Shown here piece after piece: positions 1 to 9,297 of a stretch of DNA of 22,487 nucleotides. Made by a program: the position numbers and the translations under genes. How positions within the stretch are numbered: position 1 is the stretch's first letter; each line of letters starts with the position of its first letter. The notes beneath the pieces were generated by a model. The model saw nothing but the letters and a program-made list of their open reading frames with translations, made no database searches and had not been told where the DNA came from. Source of the stretch: JADJOY01 sp016713535 [NCBI: Deltaproteobacteria bacterium] (GTDB lineage: Bacteria > JADJOY01). The DNA is taken from NCBI GenBank assembly GCA_016713535.1, contig JADJOY010000011.1, positions 57,766-80,252 of the forward strand. Reading direction: 5' to 3'.

Positions 1-23
1 GCCGGGATTCACTCCCGGCGGGC

Positions 24-44
24 GGGGGGCTTGAAAAGCCCCCC
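24..44 (-). terminator. GC hairpin downstream of ppk2
   Basis: A 7-bp perfect stem (GGGGGGC at 24-30, GCCCCCC at 38-44) with a 7-nt loop lies 9 bases past the ppk2 stop codon. It may end ppk2 transcription, but no clear T-tract follows on the minus strand, so an intrinsic terminator is not certain. It is part of a longer dispersed element: the reverse complement of about 11757-11803 carries nearly the same sequence, including the flanking GGATTCACTCC. Confidence 0.5.
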
Positions 45-53
45 GAAAATAAC

Positions 54-1091
54 TCAGTCCAGCACGATCGCGCTGCGGTGGAAGCGGGTCACCACGTTGG
101 GGTCGGGCACGAGCGAGGTGCCGGCCTCGTCACGGCCGCGGTAGTCGAGGTTCGAGAGCAGGTAGCGGATGCTCTCGAGGCGCGCTTTCTTCTTGTTGTT
201 CGCCTTGACGATGATCCACGGGCTGAAGCTGGTGTGGGTGCGGCTGAACATCGCCTCCTTGTAGCGTGTGTACGCCTCCCAGAGCTCCTGGGCGCGCTGG
301 TCGAGGGGGCTCAGCTTCCACTGCTTGAGCGGGTTCTTGCGCCGCGAGTCGAAGCGCGCGAGCTGCTCGTCCTTGGAGATCGAGAACCAGAACTTCACCA
401 GCGTCACGCCGTCCTCGACGAGCATGTGCTCGAACTCGGGGATCTGGCGCATGAAGCGGTCGTACTCGTCGTTGTTGCAGAAGCCGTTGACCGGCTCGAC
501 GACCGCGCGGTTGTACCAGCTGCGGTCGAAGAACACGATCTCGCCGCGGTTCGGGAGCTGGCGCATGTAGCGCTGGAAGTACCACTGGCCCACCTCTTCC
601 TCGGTGGGCTTCGGTAGCGCCACGACGCGCATCGCGCGCGGGTTCAGGTGCTCGGTGAAGCGGCGGATCGTGCCGCCTTTGCCGGCCGCGTCGCGGCCCT
701 CGAAGATCACCGCGATCCGCTTGCCCTTCTCCTGCACCCAGCGCTGCATCCTCACCAGCTCCACCTGCAGCGCCTCGAGCTCCTCCTCGTACCTGAGCGC
801 GGTCTTGATGCGGTGTACGTCGATGTTCTTGTCGCGCAGGAGCTTGATGAACTCGCGCGAGTCGAGGAGCTGCTCGATGTCCTCCTTGGTGAGGACCGCC
901 ACCGGGTCGACCTGTGGCGGCGACGGCGGCGAAACATCGGTCGGGGCCGAGATCACCGGGAGCCGTCGCGTCGAGCGGAGCTGTACCTTGGCCGGCTCCG
1001 AGGCGCGGCGGGCCGACTTGGCACGCCGTCGCGGGCGCGCGAGCTCGGCGGCGTCGATCTCGGGGAGGTCGCGACTCGATCGGTCGTCCAT
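54..1091 (-). CDS. ppk2: Polyphosphate kinase 2 (PPK2 family)
   Basis: This 345-residue cytoplasmic protein belongs to the PPK2 family, which transfers phosphate between polyphosphate and nucleotides, commonly making ATP or GTP from the diphosphates. The Walker A-like loop GRDAAGKGGT is at about residues 132-141 and the Walker B/lid region EIVFFDRSWYNR at about 184-195. The PPK2 core runs from about residue 68 to 320 as a single domain. The first 65 residues are a basic, proline-rich, probably disordered extension beyond the usual family length. The ATG is supported by AAGGAG about 7 bases upstream. Nucleotide preference cannot be read from the sequence. It is divergent from enolase across a 363-bp spacer, with no obvious operon partner. 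The family assignment is very secure; the direction of catalysis in the cell is inferred. Confidence 0.95.
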   Translation of the reverse strand: MDDRSSRDLPEIDAAELARPRRRAKSARRASEPAKVQLRSTRRLPVISAPTDVSPPSPPQVDPVAVLTKEDIEQLLDSREFIKLLRDKNIDVHRIKTALRYEEELEALQVELVRMQRWVQEKGKRIAVIFEGRDAAGKGGTIRRFTEHLNPRAMRVVALPKPTEEEVGQWYFQRYMRQLPNRGEIVFFDRSWYNRAVVEPVNGFCNNDEYDRFMRQIPEFEHMLVEDGVTLVKFWFSISKDEQLARFDSRRKNPLKQWKLSPLDQRAQELWEAYTRYKEAMFSRTHTSFSPWIIVKANNKKKARLESIRYLLSNLDYRGRDEAGTSLVPDPNVVTRFHRSAIVLD

Positions 1092-1160
1092 GGTCGGCTC
1101 CTTGGCGGGCGGCTTCGCGTCCGATCATCGGTCAACTTGGACCTCGTGGACACGAAATGA

Positions 1161-2744
<1,584 letters not shown>

Positions 2745-2791
2745 GAGGCCGTGGAGCCTTCGATCGGGGCCGCCTTCGAGAGCAGCGCGAA

Positions 2792-2822
2792 GCCGGCGAC
2801 GGGGATGGAACCCCCGTCGCTA
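2792..2822. repeat. Dispersed hairpin repeat, copy 1
   Basis: A GC-rich hairpin with arms CGACGGGG and CCCCCGTCG around ATGGAA lies about 50 bp after the eno stop. An almost identical 30-bp copy occurs at 11893-11922, also just downstream of a gene. Here it could act as a transcript end. A second hairpin-like stretch, GCGGGG...CCCCGC, follows at about 2840-2862. Confidence 0.6.
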
Positions 2823-2928
2823 CGCTGGTTTTCATAGTGCGGGGGGTGCCATCTCCCCGCGAGCGCGCTGCTCGCTCGATCCCCGCACCGACTCCGAGCG
2901 CGCACCGCCGCGCTTGGCGACCTTGCGC

Positions 2929-3708
2929 ATGCGGGTCGTGACCCTCGGCACGTCGTCGCACGTGCCGACCGCGACCCGCGACACCACCTCGCTGCTGGTC
3001 CGCCCCGCGGCGGGCTCGCCGATCCTGGTCGAGTCCCCCGGGGCGGTGGTGCGGAAGCTGCGCGCCCAGGGCGTCGATCCACGCGACCTCGAGCGCCTGA
3101 TCCTCACCCACGACCACACGGACCACATCTACGGCTTTCCGCACCTGATCCACGCGCTGTGGCAGCACCACGGTCGGATCGACGTCCACGCGCCGCCGAA
3201 GACGGTCGAGACCGCGGTGCGCCTCCTCGAGGTGCTCGGTCTCGGCGGCGAGGACTACCCGGAGCTCGCCTTCCACGGCGTCGAGCCCGACGGCGAGCCG
3301 CGCGTGTTGTTCGAGCACGCCGGGATCACGGTGCGCTGCGTGCGCTCGGAGCACCCGCGCACCACGTTCGCGCTCCGCTTCGACGAGCCGGCGAGCGGTG
3401 CCTCGCTGGTCCATTCGTCGGACACCCGCCCGTGCGCCGCGATCACGGAGCTCGCGCGCGGTGCAGACACCCTGATCCACGACTGCGCGGTGCCGCACCG
3501 CTTCTTCGACCTCGTCGGTCGCTACCACAGCACCGCGCGCGAGGCGGGGGAGGTGGCGACCGCGAGTGGTGTGAAGCGGCTGGTGCTCATCCACCTCCAT
3601 GCCGTGCTCGGCTTCGACGACGACGAGCTCCGTGCCGATGCACGCGCCAGCTTCGGGGGCGAGGTGGTGGTGCCGAGCGACGGCCAGGAGCTCATCTTCG
3701 AGCGGTGA
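2929..3708 (+). CDS. RNase Z-like metallo-beta-lactamase-fold hydrolase
   Basis: This 259-residue protein has the metallo-beta-lactamase fold in its RNase Z/ElaC-like form. The dinuclear zinc motif is THDHTDH (about residues 60-66), preceded by the N-terminal strand VVTLGTSSHVP. Further metal ligands are likely the His of SEHPRTTFALR, the Asp of HSSDTRP and a C-terminal His in LVLIHLH. The YHSTAREAG segment also matches the ElaC-like group. These proteins act as tRNA 3' endonucleases, phosphodiesterases or other hydrolases, and the sequence does not show which. The ATG at 2929 is chosen over a TTG at 2914 because homologous proteins begin just before the VTLGT strand. Neither start has a clear ribosome site. 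It is unlikely to be co-transcribed with eno because a hairpin repeat lies between them. Confidence 0.82.
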   Translation: MRVVTLGTSSHVPTATRDTTSLLVRPAAGSPILVESPGAVVRKLRAQGVDPRDLERLILTHDHTDHIYGFPHLIHALWQHHGRIDVHAPPKTVETAVRLLEVLGLGGEDYPELAFHGVEPDGEPRVLFEHAGITVRCVRSEHPRTTFALRFDEPASGASLVHSSDTRPCAAITELARGADTLIHDCAVPHRFFDLVGRYHSTAREAGEVATASGVKRLVLIHLHAVLGFDDDELRADARASFGGEVVVPSDGQELIFER

Positions 3709-4040
3709 TCCTCGGAGCGAACCCGGTTCGACGGGGGAGTGTCACCGGATCGGAACCTTGCCGGCCCGATGCTCTGCCGGCGACACGGGTTGAGCCAACG
3801 GCAACGGTGTGTGACGGCGCCGGATCGGAGCGTTCGGTAACGTGCTGCGGCCGGCTGTGGCGCCACCGCACCCGCACTCGCCGCCTCGACTGAACCAAGA
3901 TCGCCGAGATCACTCGCGAATTCGAAGCCGCCCGGAGCCGGCGTCCGCTGCCTCTCGGCTCGTCTCGATTTGGTATCGCGCTTGCTCGATGAGCGGCATC
4001 GGTCGCGACGTCCCGCCCGGTGATCCCAGGAGCTCAAGCC
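3709..4040. other. Intergenic region without recognisable gene
   Basis: I see no convincing coding sequence, RNA gene or promoter in these 332 bases. Open frames across it have arginine- and proline-rich translations typical of non-coding GC-rich DNA. It ends in the ribosome-binding site of the small membrane ORF at 4041, so it probably contains that ORF's promoter. Confidence 0.5.
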
Positions 4041-4166
4041 ATGATCTCGACCCAGCTTCCCACCGACGCCCGTAGCCAGCGTGAGCTGCGCATCATCCTC
4101 GCGATGCTCGCCGCCGCGACCCTGTACGTGACGATCATCAGCTTCTACACCCTCGCGACCGCGTGA
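4041..4166 (+). CDS. Small single-span membrane protein, 41 aa
   Basis: A short ORF of unknown function. AGGAG at 4028-4032 sits 8 bases before the ATG, one of the best ribosome sites in the window. Residues 1-17 are polar and end in a basic patch (RSQRELR). Residues 18-40 form a hydrophobic helix of Ile, Leu, Ala, Val and Tyr long enough to cross the membrane once, with almost no tail. The layout suggests an inner-membrane miniprotein with its N-terminus in the cytoplasm. Such proteins often modulate transporters or sensors, and the nearest one is the convergent histidine kinase, but no partner can be named. A GC hairpin-like stretch (GTCCCG...CGGGAC, about 4169-4194) follows the stop. The coding call rests on the ribosome site plus the coherent helix. 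Confidence 0.6.
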   Translation: MISTQLPTDARSQRELRIILAMLAAATLYVTIISFYTLATA

Positions 4167-4234
4167 GGGTCCCGCCCGCCGTCGGGGCCGGGACGGCGCC
4201 GATGGCGCGAGCCCGCGACCTCGCTGCGGACGGC

Positions 4235-5629
4235 TCAGTGAGCCGACGAAGACAGCGGCGCGCCGCGGGTGCGAAGCGGGATCTCGAGGTCGCACTCGAC
4301 GCCCGTGGGCCGGAAGTCGAGCACCACGCTGCCCGCGAGCTCGTACTCGACGAAATCACGCACCAGCGCGAGCCCGGTGCCCTCCAGGATCCGCGACGGC
4401 ACCGGCGGACCGTTCACCTCCCGCCACGAGATCACCACCCGGTCGGGATCCGGCAGATCCCAGCTCAGCACCACGCGCCCACCCTCCGCCGCGAGCGCGC
4501 CGTGTTTCACCGAGTTGGTGGTGAGCTCGTGCAGGGTGAGCGCCAAGGGCAGCGCGACGAACGGCGGTAGCCGCACCGACGGTCCGCTCACACGCACCCG
4601 CTCCTCGGCCGCGAACGGAGAGAGCACCTCGTAGGCCAGCTCGTCGAGGTGGACACCTTCCCACTGCCCGCGCGCGAGCGCCTCGTGGGCTCGCGCCATG
4701 AGGCGGATCCGGGCCCCCAGGGTCTCGCGGAAGACCTCGACGCTGGTGGTCGAGCGGCTGGTCTCCTCGGTGAGGGCGACGACCGTGGCGAGCGCGTTCT
4801 TCACGCGGTGGTCGAGCTCGGCCATGAGCCGGCGCTGGCGCTCCTCGATGCGCTTGCGCTCGGTGATGTCGGTGACCATGCCGAGCGCGCCGATCACGCG
4901 CCCGTCGGGGTCGGTGATCGGGCTGGTGCTCAGGATCGCGTAGAGCGGCGAGCCGTCGGCGCGGCGGAGCTGGAAATCGAACTGGTCGCTGATGCCTTGG
5001 AGGCGGCGCTCGGCCTGCGCCTCCGCCGCGGCGCGCCACTCGGGGTCGACGAAGTCCCACGCGCTCCCCGCGAGCGCCTGTTCCCGGGTGCAACCGAGCA
5101 TGTCGGCCATGCGCTGGTTGAGGAACTGGTTGTTACCCTCGGCGTCGGTGATCCACACGCCGTCGTTGGCGGTCTCGAGGATCCGCTGGTAACGCGCCTC
5201 GCTGAGGGCGAGCTGGGTGGCGTTACGGCGCGCCTCCGTCACGTCCAGGCCGGTGCCGATGATCCAGCGCACCTGGCCGTCGTCGCCCAGCACCGACGTG
5301 TTCGACCACGAGATCATCCGTCGCGTGCCATCGCGGGTCATCCAGTGGTTCTCGTGGGTGGTCGGGAACTGACCGGAGGCCAGCTTTTCGAACGCCGCGC
5401 GCGTGGACTCGAGCTCGTCCGGGTGGATGAGCCGCTCCCACAGGCTGGTGCCGACGATCTCGGAGGCCACGAAGCCGGAGAGCCGCTCGCACGCGCGGTT
5501 GAAGGCCACCACCGAACCGTTCGGGTCGAGGATGATCACCAGCGCACCGACCACGTCGAGGACCGCGTGAAGCAGCAGGTCTTCGGGGCGGGCGCCGTCG
5601 GGTGGCGGGGGAGGTATCGAGGAGGTCAT
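4235..5629 (-). CDS. PAS-PAS HWE-family sensor histidine kinase
   Basis: A soluble 464-residue sensor kinase with no transmembrane segments. The first PAS domain spans about residues 20-135 and the second about 145-260, each ending in a PAC-type motif (GTGLDVTEARR, MVTDITERKR). The dimerisation/phosphoacceptor helix has ELDHRVKN with His274. The ATPase domain has HELTTNSVKHG (about 367-377), the WRE triplet at 402-404 and a GTGLALVRDF G-box near 417. The H...W-x-E set marks the HWE family. No receiver domain or response regulator gene is nearby, so it is an orphan. The ligand is unknown; PAS domains often bind haem, flavin or small molecules. The start at 5629 (MTSSIPPPPP) is preferred to an in-frame ATG at 5695 because the extra residues look non-conserved. 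Neither has a good ribosome site. Confidence 0.9.
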   Translation of the reverse strand: MTSSIPPPPPDGARPEDLLLHAVLDVVGALVIILDPNGSVVAFNRACERLSGFVASEIVGTSLWERLIHPDELESTRAAFEKLASGQFPTTHENHWMTRDGTRRMISWSNTSVLGDDGQVRWIIGTGLDVTEARRNATQLALSEARYQRILETANDGVWITDAEGNNQFLNQRMADMLGCTREQALAGSAWDFVDPEWRAAAEAQAERRLQGISDQFDFQLRRADGSPLYAILSTSPITDPDGRVIGALGMVTDITERKRIEERQRRLMAELDHRVKNALATVVALTEETSRSTTSVEVFRETLGARIRLMARAHEALARGQWEGVHLDELAYEVLSPFAAEERVRVSGPSVRLPPFVALPLALTLHELTTNSVKHGALAAEGGRVVLSWDLPDPDRVVISWREVNGPPVPSRILEGTGLALVRDFVEYELAGSVVLDFRPTGVECDLEIPLRTRGAPLSSSAH

Positions 5630-5891
5630 GAAGGGTTTAGCGGCGTGCCCGAGCGTACAGCGCCGCAGCCGGTTGGGCACGGGCCGGCCGGTCATATCGA
5701 CGGCTCGGCCCGGGGCTCGGTCTCGTGACTCCGGGCAAGATGCCCGATCGGCTGGGGTGGGGGGGCCGTTTCCGGTTGGCGGAGCCGGCTTGGGTTCGGC
5801 ACCGACTTCGCACGACTATTCGATTCCCAACCAGGGACCTTTCGATACAAACTCCTGTCGAGCGAGTGACCCTGGCCAGCGGGCGACCCAC

Positions 5892-6680
5892 ATGTCCGTG
5901 ACGATCGATACCGCCCCTCTCGCGCTGCCCAGCGCGCCCGAACCCGAGATGACGCCGCGGTTGTTCCGGGCGCTCTCGCTCGCGAGCGCCGGCGTGCTCC
6001 TCGTGGTCGTGGTGCCGAGCAACGCGCTCATCGGTCTGCCGGAGCTGCTCAACGGGATCCTGCTCGCGTTCGGCATGCTCTCGCTCGGTTGCTTCATGCT
6101 CGCACGGCGTGGTGTTTTTCTTTACCGGACGTTCTTCGTGATCCTCCTCGCCACCCTCGACCTCGCGTGGTTCGTGACCGCCGGCGGCCAGGGCAGCGTC
6201 AACATGTGGCTCTACACCGGTGCCGTGTCCGCGGTGGTGTTCTTCCGTGGTCGGCGACTGGTGATCGCGTTCGGCGCGTTCCTCGCCAACGGCTGTGGGC
6301 TCTACTTCGTGGAATACCGATGGCCCCATCTCGTGATCCCATACCCGGACGAGTGGGTGCGTCTGCTCGACCTCGTCTCCGGGCTGGTGTTCTCGAGTGG
6401 CACCTGCGCGGTGGTCGTGTGGGTGGTGCTCGACTCGTATCGAAGGGAACGTCGCCATCTGAGCGAGACCGTCGCCGAGCTCGAGCGCAAGGGCGCCGAG
6501 GTCCACGCGCTGCGCGGCATGCTGCCGGTGTGCGCGTGGTGCAAGAAGGTCCGCACCGACACTGGCCTCTGGACCCAGGTCGAGCGCTACCTCGCGACGT
6601 TACCGGACGTTCAGCTCACGCACGCGCTCTGTCCCGACTGCCAGACGCAGCACTTTCCGGACGTCCCGACCGAGCCGTGA
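5892..6680 (+). CDS. Six-TM membrane protein with C-terminal CxxC/CPxC module
   Basis: A 262-residue protein with about six hydrophobic helices (roughly 28-47, 52-71, 78-95, 104-118, 122-139, 157-180). A charged, probably coiled-coil linker follows (182-207), then a compact module containing LPVCAWCKKVR (Cys214, Cys217) and LCPDC (Cys247, Cys250). This four-cysteine module resembles the CAxCKKIR...CPxC tail at the C-terminus of many PAS, receiver and kinase-like proteins in deltaproteobacteria and relatives. Its function is not established as far as I know, and zinc binding is likely from the spacing. Here it replaces a catalytic output domain on a membrane sensor-like body. The gene is divergent from the orphan HWE kinase, so the two could work together, but that is inference. 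The ATG at 5892 is chosen because the hydrophobic core starts soon after it; upstream codons look non-coding. Confidence 0.75.
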   Translation: MSVTIDTAPLALPSAPEPEMTPRLFRALSLASAGVLLVVVVPSNALIGLPELLNGILLAFGMLSLGCFMLARRGVFLYRTFFVILLATLDLAWFVTAGGQGSVNMWLYTGAVSAVVFFRGRRLVIAFGAFLANGCGLYFVEYRWPHLVIPYPDEWVRLLDLVSGLVFSSGTCAVVVWVVLDSYRRERRHLSETVAELERKGAEVHALRGMLPVCAWCKKVRTDTGLWTQVERYLATLPDVQLTHALCPDCQTQHFPDVPTEP

Positions 6681-6695
6681 GGGCGCGGGCCTCGC

Positions 6696-7760
6696 TCACA
6701 GCTGGATCTCGGCGACGTCCGGAATCCCGGCCACGCTGAACCCGTCACCGAACCGCCACGCCATGAAGTCGACCTGGCGGGGGTAGGGGAAGAAGCGCGC
6801 CGCGTAGAGCGCGGCGCTCGGGTAGTAGCCCTTGTTCCACTCGATCACGCCCGCGCAGCCCTGCGCGAGAGCGGCCGCGCCGAACGCTTCCAGGAACGCT
6901 CGTCGCTCACCGAAGCGAAGCGCGTCCCAGCACACGTGGTTGAGCCACGCCCATGGCACCACGCGCCGTCCGACGTGGTCGACGCTGATCCAGGCGAGGA
7001 CGCCGTCGATCCGCCCGTCGCGCTCCCACACCAGCGCGCGCGAGAGCGGCGCGGCGAGGATCTCGCGGCGGGCCTCCGCGGTGGTCCAGAGCCGGCCCAG
7101 GGTGGCGCGGCGTGACTGGGCGTCGAGGAGCTCGGCGATCCGCGGCGCGTCCACGGCGCGGGCCTCGCGCACCGCCGGGCAGGGGGTTGCCCGCGGGGGG
7201 CGGGCGAGGGTGAGCGCCCGGAGCGCCGCGACCTCGTACCAGGCGAGCTTCTCGCTGGCGCGGATCGCGTCGAGGTCGAGCGCGCGCGCCACCACGTGCA
7301 TGCGCTTGAGCCGGTCGAGCGGGGTGCCGTTCGCCGCGAGTGTCTCGAACAGCTTGCTCGAGGTGTGGCCGGCCTCCAGATAGAAGAGCGTGAACTCGAA
7401 GCCGAAGCGGCGGTTGCGCTCGAGGGCCTCGGCGAACATCGCCTTGGCGATGCCCTGGCGCAGGCACTCCTTGCTGACCACCAGCGAGCACGACAGCGCG
7501 GCGCGCCGCTCGACCCCGCGCAGCACCATGCGCCGCGGCAGGTTGAGCAGGAAGCCGATCGGCTCGTCGCCGCGGTAGGCCGCGATCGCGAGCTCGGGAT
7601 CGCCGGCCTGCGCGAGCAGCTGCGCGACCAGGTCCGGGCGGTAGAGGTTGGGGTAGGAGTCGGCGCCGTACTCGTCGAGCCAGGCGCGGCGGGCCATCGC
7701 CTCGAGCGCGCCGCAATCGCCGCGGAACGTCTCGATCGAGTACTCGCCGACGAGTGTCAT
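6696..7760 (-). CDS. GNAT-like acyltransferase, two-part protein
   Basis: A 354-residue cytoplasmic protein. The N-terminal half looks like a GNAT fold: AAYRGDEPIGFLLNLPRRM supplies the central strands, and SLVVSKECLRQGIAKAMFAE (about residues 92-111) resembles the acyl-CoA-binding motif A, with RQGIAK in place of the usual R/Q-x-x-G-x-G/A. The C-terminal half (about 200-354), containing ALVWERDGRIDGVLAW, could be a second, degenerate GNAT repeat. The substrate is unknown. It converges with the cysteine-module protein (15-bp gap) and is divergent from the thiolase, so it is probably transcribed alone. No strong ribosome site precedes the ATG. The family call is moderate because the acetyl-CoA loop is only partly canonical. 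Confidence 0.65.
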   Translation of the reverse strand: MTLVGEYSIETFRGDCGALEAMARRAWLDEYGADSYPNLYRPDLVAQLLAQAGDPELAIAAYRGDEPIGFLLNLPRRMVLRGVERRAALSCSLVVSKECLRQGIAKAMFAEALERNRRFGFEFTLFYLEAGHTSSKLFETLAANGTPLDRLKRMHVVARALDLDAIRASEKLAWYEVAALRALTLARPPRATPCPAVREARAVDAPRIAELLDAQSRRATLGRLWTTAEARREILAAPLSRALVWERDGRIDGVLAWISVDHVGRRVVPWAWLNHVCWDALRFGERRAFLEAFGAAALAQGCAGVIEWNKGYYPSAALYAARFFPYPRQVDFMAWRFGDGFSVAGIPDVAEIQL

Positions 7761-7867
7761 GGACCGAGCAGAGCACTTTTCCGCCGGCGCGAAAACCGGT
7801 GGCGGGGTACTGCCGACGGCGCGATGATCGGAAGCGTGGCTCAGCTCGTCCGACCCGGAGGTTCGAC

Positions 7868-9050
7868 ATGCGAGACGTGGTGATCGTGGCGGCGCAGCGG
7901 ACGGCGGTGGGTAGCTTCCAGGGGTCGCTCGCGAGCGTGACCGCGCCGCAGCTCGGCGCGGCCGCGATCCGCGCCGCGGTGGGGAAGGCCGGCCTCGCGA
8001 ACGAGGACGTGCGGCGGGTGGTGATGGGCTGCGTGCTTCCTGCGGGGCTCGGCCAGGCTCCCGCGCGCCAGGCGGCGCTCGGCGCGGACCTGCCGCGCTC
8101 GGTGCCGTGCACCACGGTGAACAAGGTGTGCGGCTCGGGGCTCGAGTCGGTGATCGTCGCGGCGCAGGCGATCGCCCTCGGCGATCACGACGTGGCGGTC
8201 GCGGGCGGCATGGAGTCGATGTCGAACGCCCCGTTCCTGCTGCCGGCGCTGCGCGGCGGCGCGAAGATGGGCCACACCCAGGCCCTCGACTCGATGATCG
8301 TCGACGGCCTCTGGGACGTGTACAGCCAGCAGCACATGGGGCAGTGCGCCGAGCTGTGCGCGCGCGAAAGGAGCATCTCGCGCGCCGACCAGGACGCGTT
8401 CGCCGCCGAGAGCTACCGGCGCGCCCTCGCCGCCGTGGAAGGCGGGGTGTTCCGCGACGAGATCGCGCCGGTCACGGTGCCGGGGAAGAAGGGCGACACG
8501 CGGGTCGATCGTGACGAGGAGCCCGGCCGCGGCAACGTCGCCAAGCTCCCCGAGCTACGCCCCGCGTTCGAGAAGAACGGCACCGTCACCGCCGGCAATG
8601 CGTCCTCGATCAACGACGGCGGCGCCGCGGTGGTGCTCATGGCGCGGGAGGAGGCCGCGCGCCGCGGCGCGCCGGTGCTGGCGCGGATCGTTGCCCACGG
8701 CTACCACGCCCAGGCGCCCGAGTGGTTCACGACCGCGCCGATCGGCGCGACCGAGGCGGCGTGCAAGCGCGCCGGCTGGGATCCCCGGGCGGTCGAGCTG
8801 TGGGAGATCAACGAGGCGTTCGCGGTGGTGTCGCTGGTCAACCAGCGGAGGCTCGACCTCGACCCGGCCCGGATCAACGTGAACGGTGGCGCGGTGGCGC
8901 TCGGTCACCCGATCGGCGCCTCGGGCACGAGGATCCTCGTCACCCCTCCTCCACGCCATGGCCGCGCGCGGATGCCGGACCGGGGGCGCGTCGCTTTGTA
9001 TCGGCGGCGGCGAGGCGATCACGTTGCTTGTCGAGCGAGATCGTAGTTGA
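7868..9050 (+). CDS. Acetyl-CoA acetyltransferase (thiolase), frameshifted near 3' end
   Basis: A thiolase that condenses two acetyl-CoA, or cleaves acetoacetyl-CoA, in short-chain, PHB or fatty-acid metabolism. The ATG at 7868 has GGAGG about 6 bases upstream. The nucleophile is Cys88 in VNKVCGSG, and the His motif NVNGGAVALGHPIGASG is intact. As given, the frame breaks at the CCCC run 8943-8946 and stops at 9046 with a non-thiolase tail. Dropping one C restores TLLHAMAARGCRTGGASLC, including the second catalytic Cys and the CIGGGEA motif, and ends at 9050 for about 393 residues, the normal family length. The wild-type gene was therefore almost certainly intact; a one-base insertion, probably a sequence error, breaks it here. 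Degradative and biosynthetic roles cannot be separated. No partner genes of PHB or ketone metabolism are adjacent. Confidence 0.9.
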
Positions 9051-9077
9051 GCCAGGCGCGTGTCGCTTCCGCCTGGC
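9051..9077 (+). terminator. Hairpin after thiolase, start of ilv leader
   Basis: Perfect 8-bp arms, GCCAGGCG (9051-9058) and CGCCTGGC (9070-9077), enclose an 11-nt loop, followed by a weak T-rich stretch. It begins immediately after the restored thiolase stop. It could terminate the thiolase transcript or be the first stem of the ilvB leader. Confidence 0.5.
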
Positions 9078-9297
9078 TTGGTCGTCTCGTGATGTCGAAG
9101 TCGCCAGTCGAATCGCATGTTCGATGGGTGATGGCCGAATGTTCGGCCAATCTGATGATCCAGATTCGATCTTGGTGGGTTGCTGTTCGGCGAATCTGTC
9201 GAAGTCGCTGGACGATCGGCATCTTCCGGGTTATGTTTCGGCTCGTTGCCTGATCTGCGCGTCCAACTTGCGCGCGGAGATAGAAAGTGAGCTTCCC
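9078..9297 (+). promoter_or_regulatory. ilvB leader with nested hairpins and direct repeats
   Basis: This 220-bp stretch is visibly less GC-rich than its surroundings. It holds the palindrome GGCCGAATGTTCGGCC (9133-9148), then AATCTG-N6-CAGATT (9149-9166), and direct repeats: TGTCGAAGTCGC occurs twice (about 9093 and 9195) and GTTCGGCCAATCTG recurs as GTTCGGCGAATCTG (about 9184). The duplicated segments could form mutually exclusive structures, as in attenuators of branched-chain amino acid operons, but no Leu/Val/Ile-rich leader peptide is evident. The only tiny ORF I see encodes MFRLVA at 9233-9253. It probably also contains the ilvB promoter. Function is inferred from position. Confidence 0.4.

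Noticed and set aside
9047-9253. Leader peptide for ilvB attenuation
   Set aside because: The 68-codon frame is not enriched in Leu, Val or Ile, begins at a TTG inside the thiolase end and lacks a ribosome site. The short MFRLVA frame is too weak to claim.
8722-9297. N-terminal extension of IlvB from an upstream in-frame start
   Set aside because: The extension runs through thiolase coding sequence and the hairpin leader. The family starts at the MTGGQMVMRCLE region, matching the ATG at 9298.
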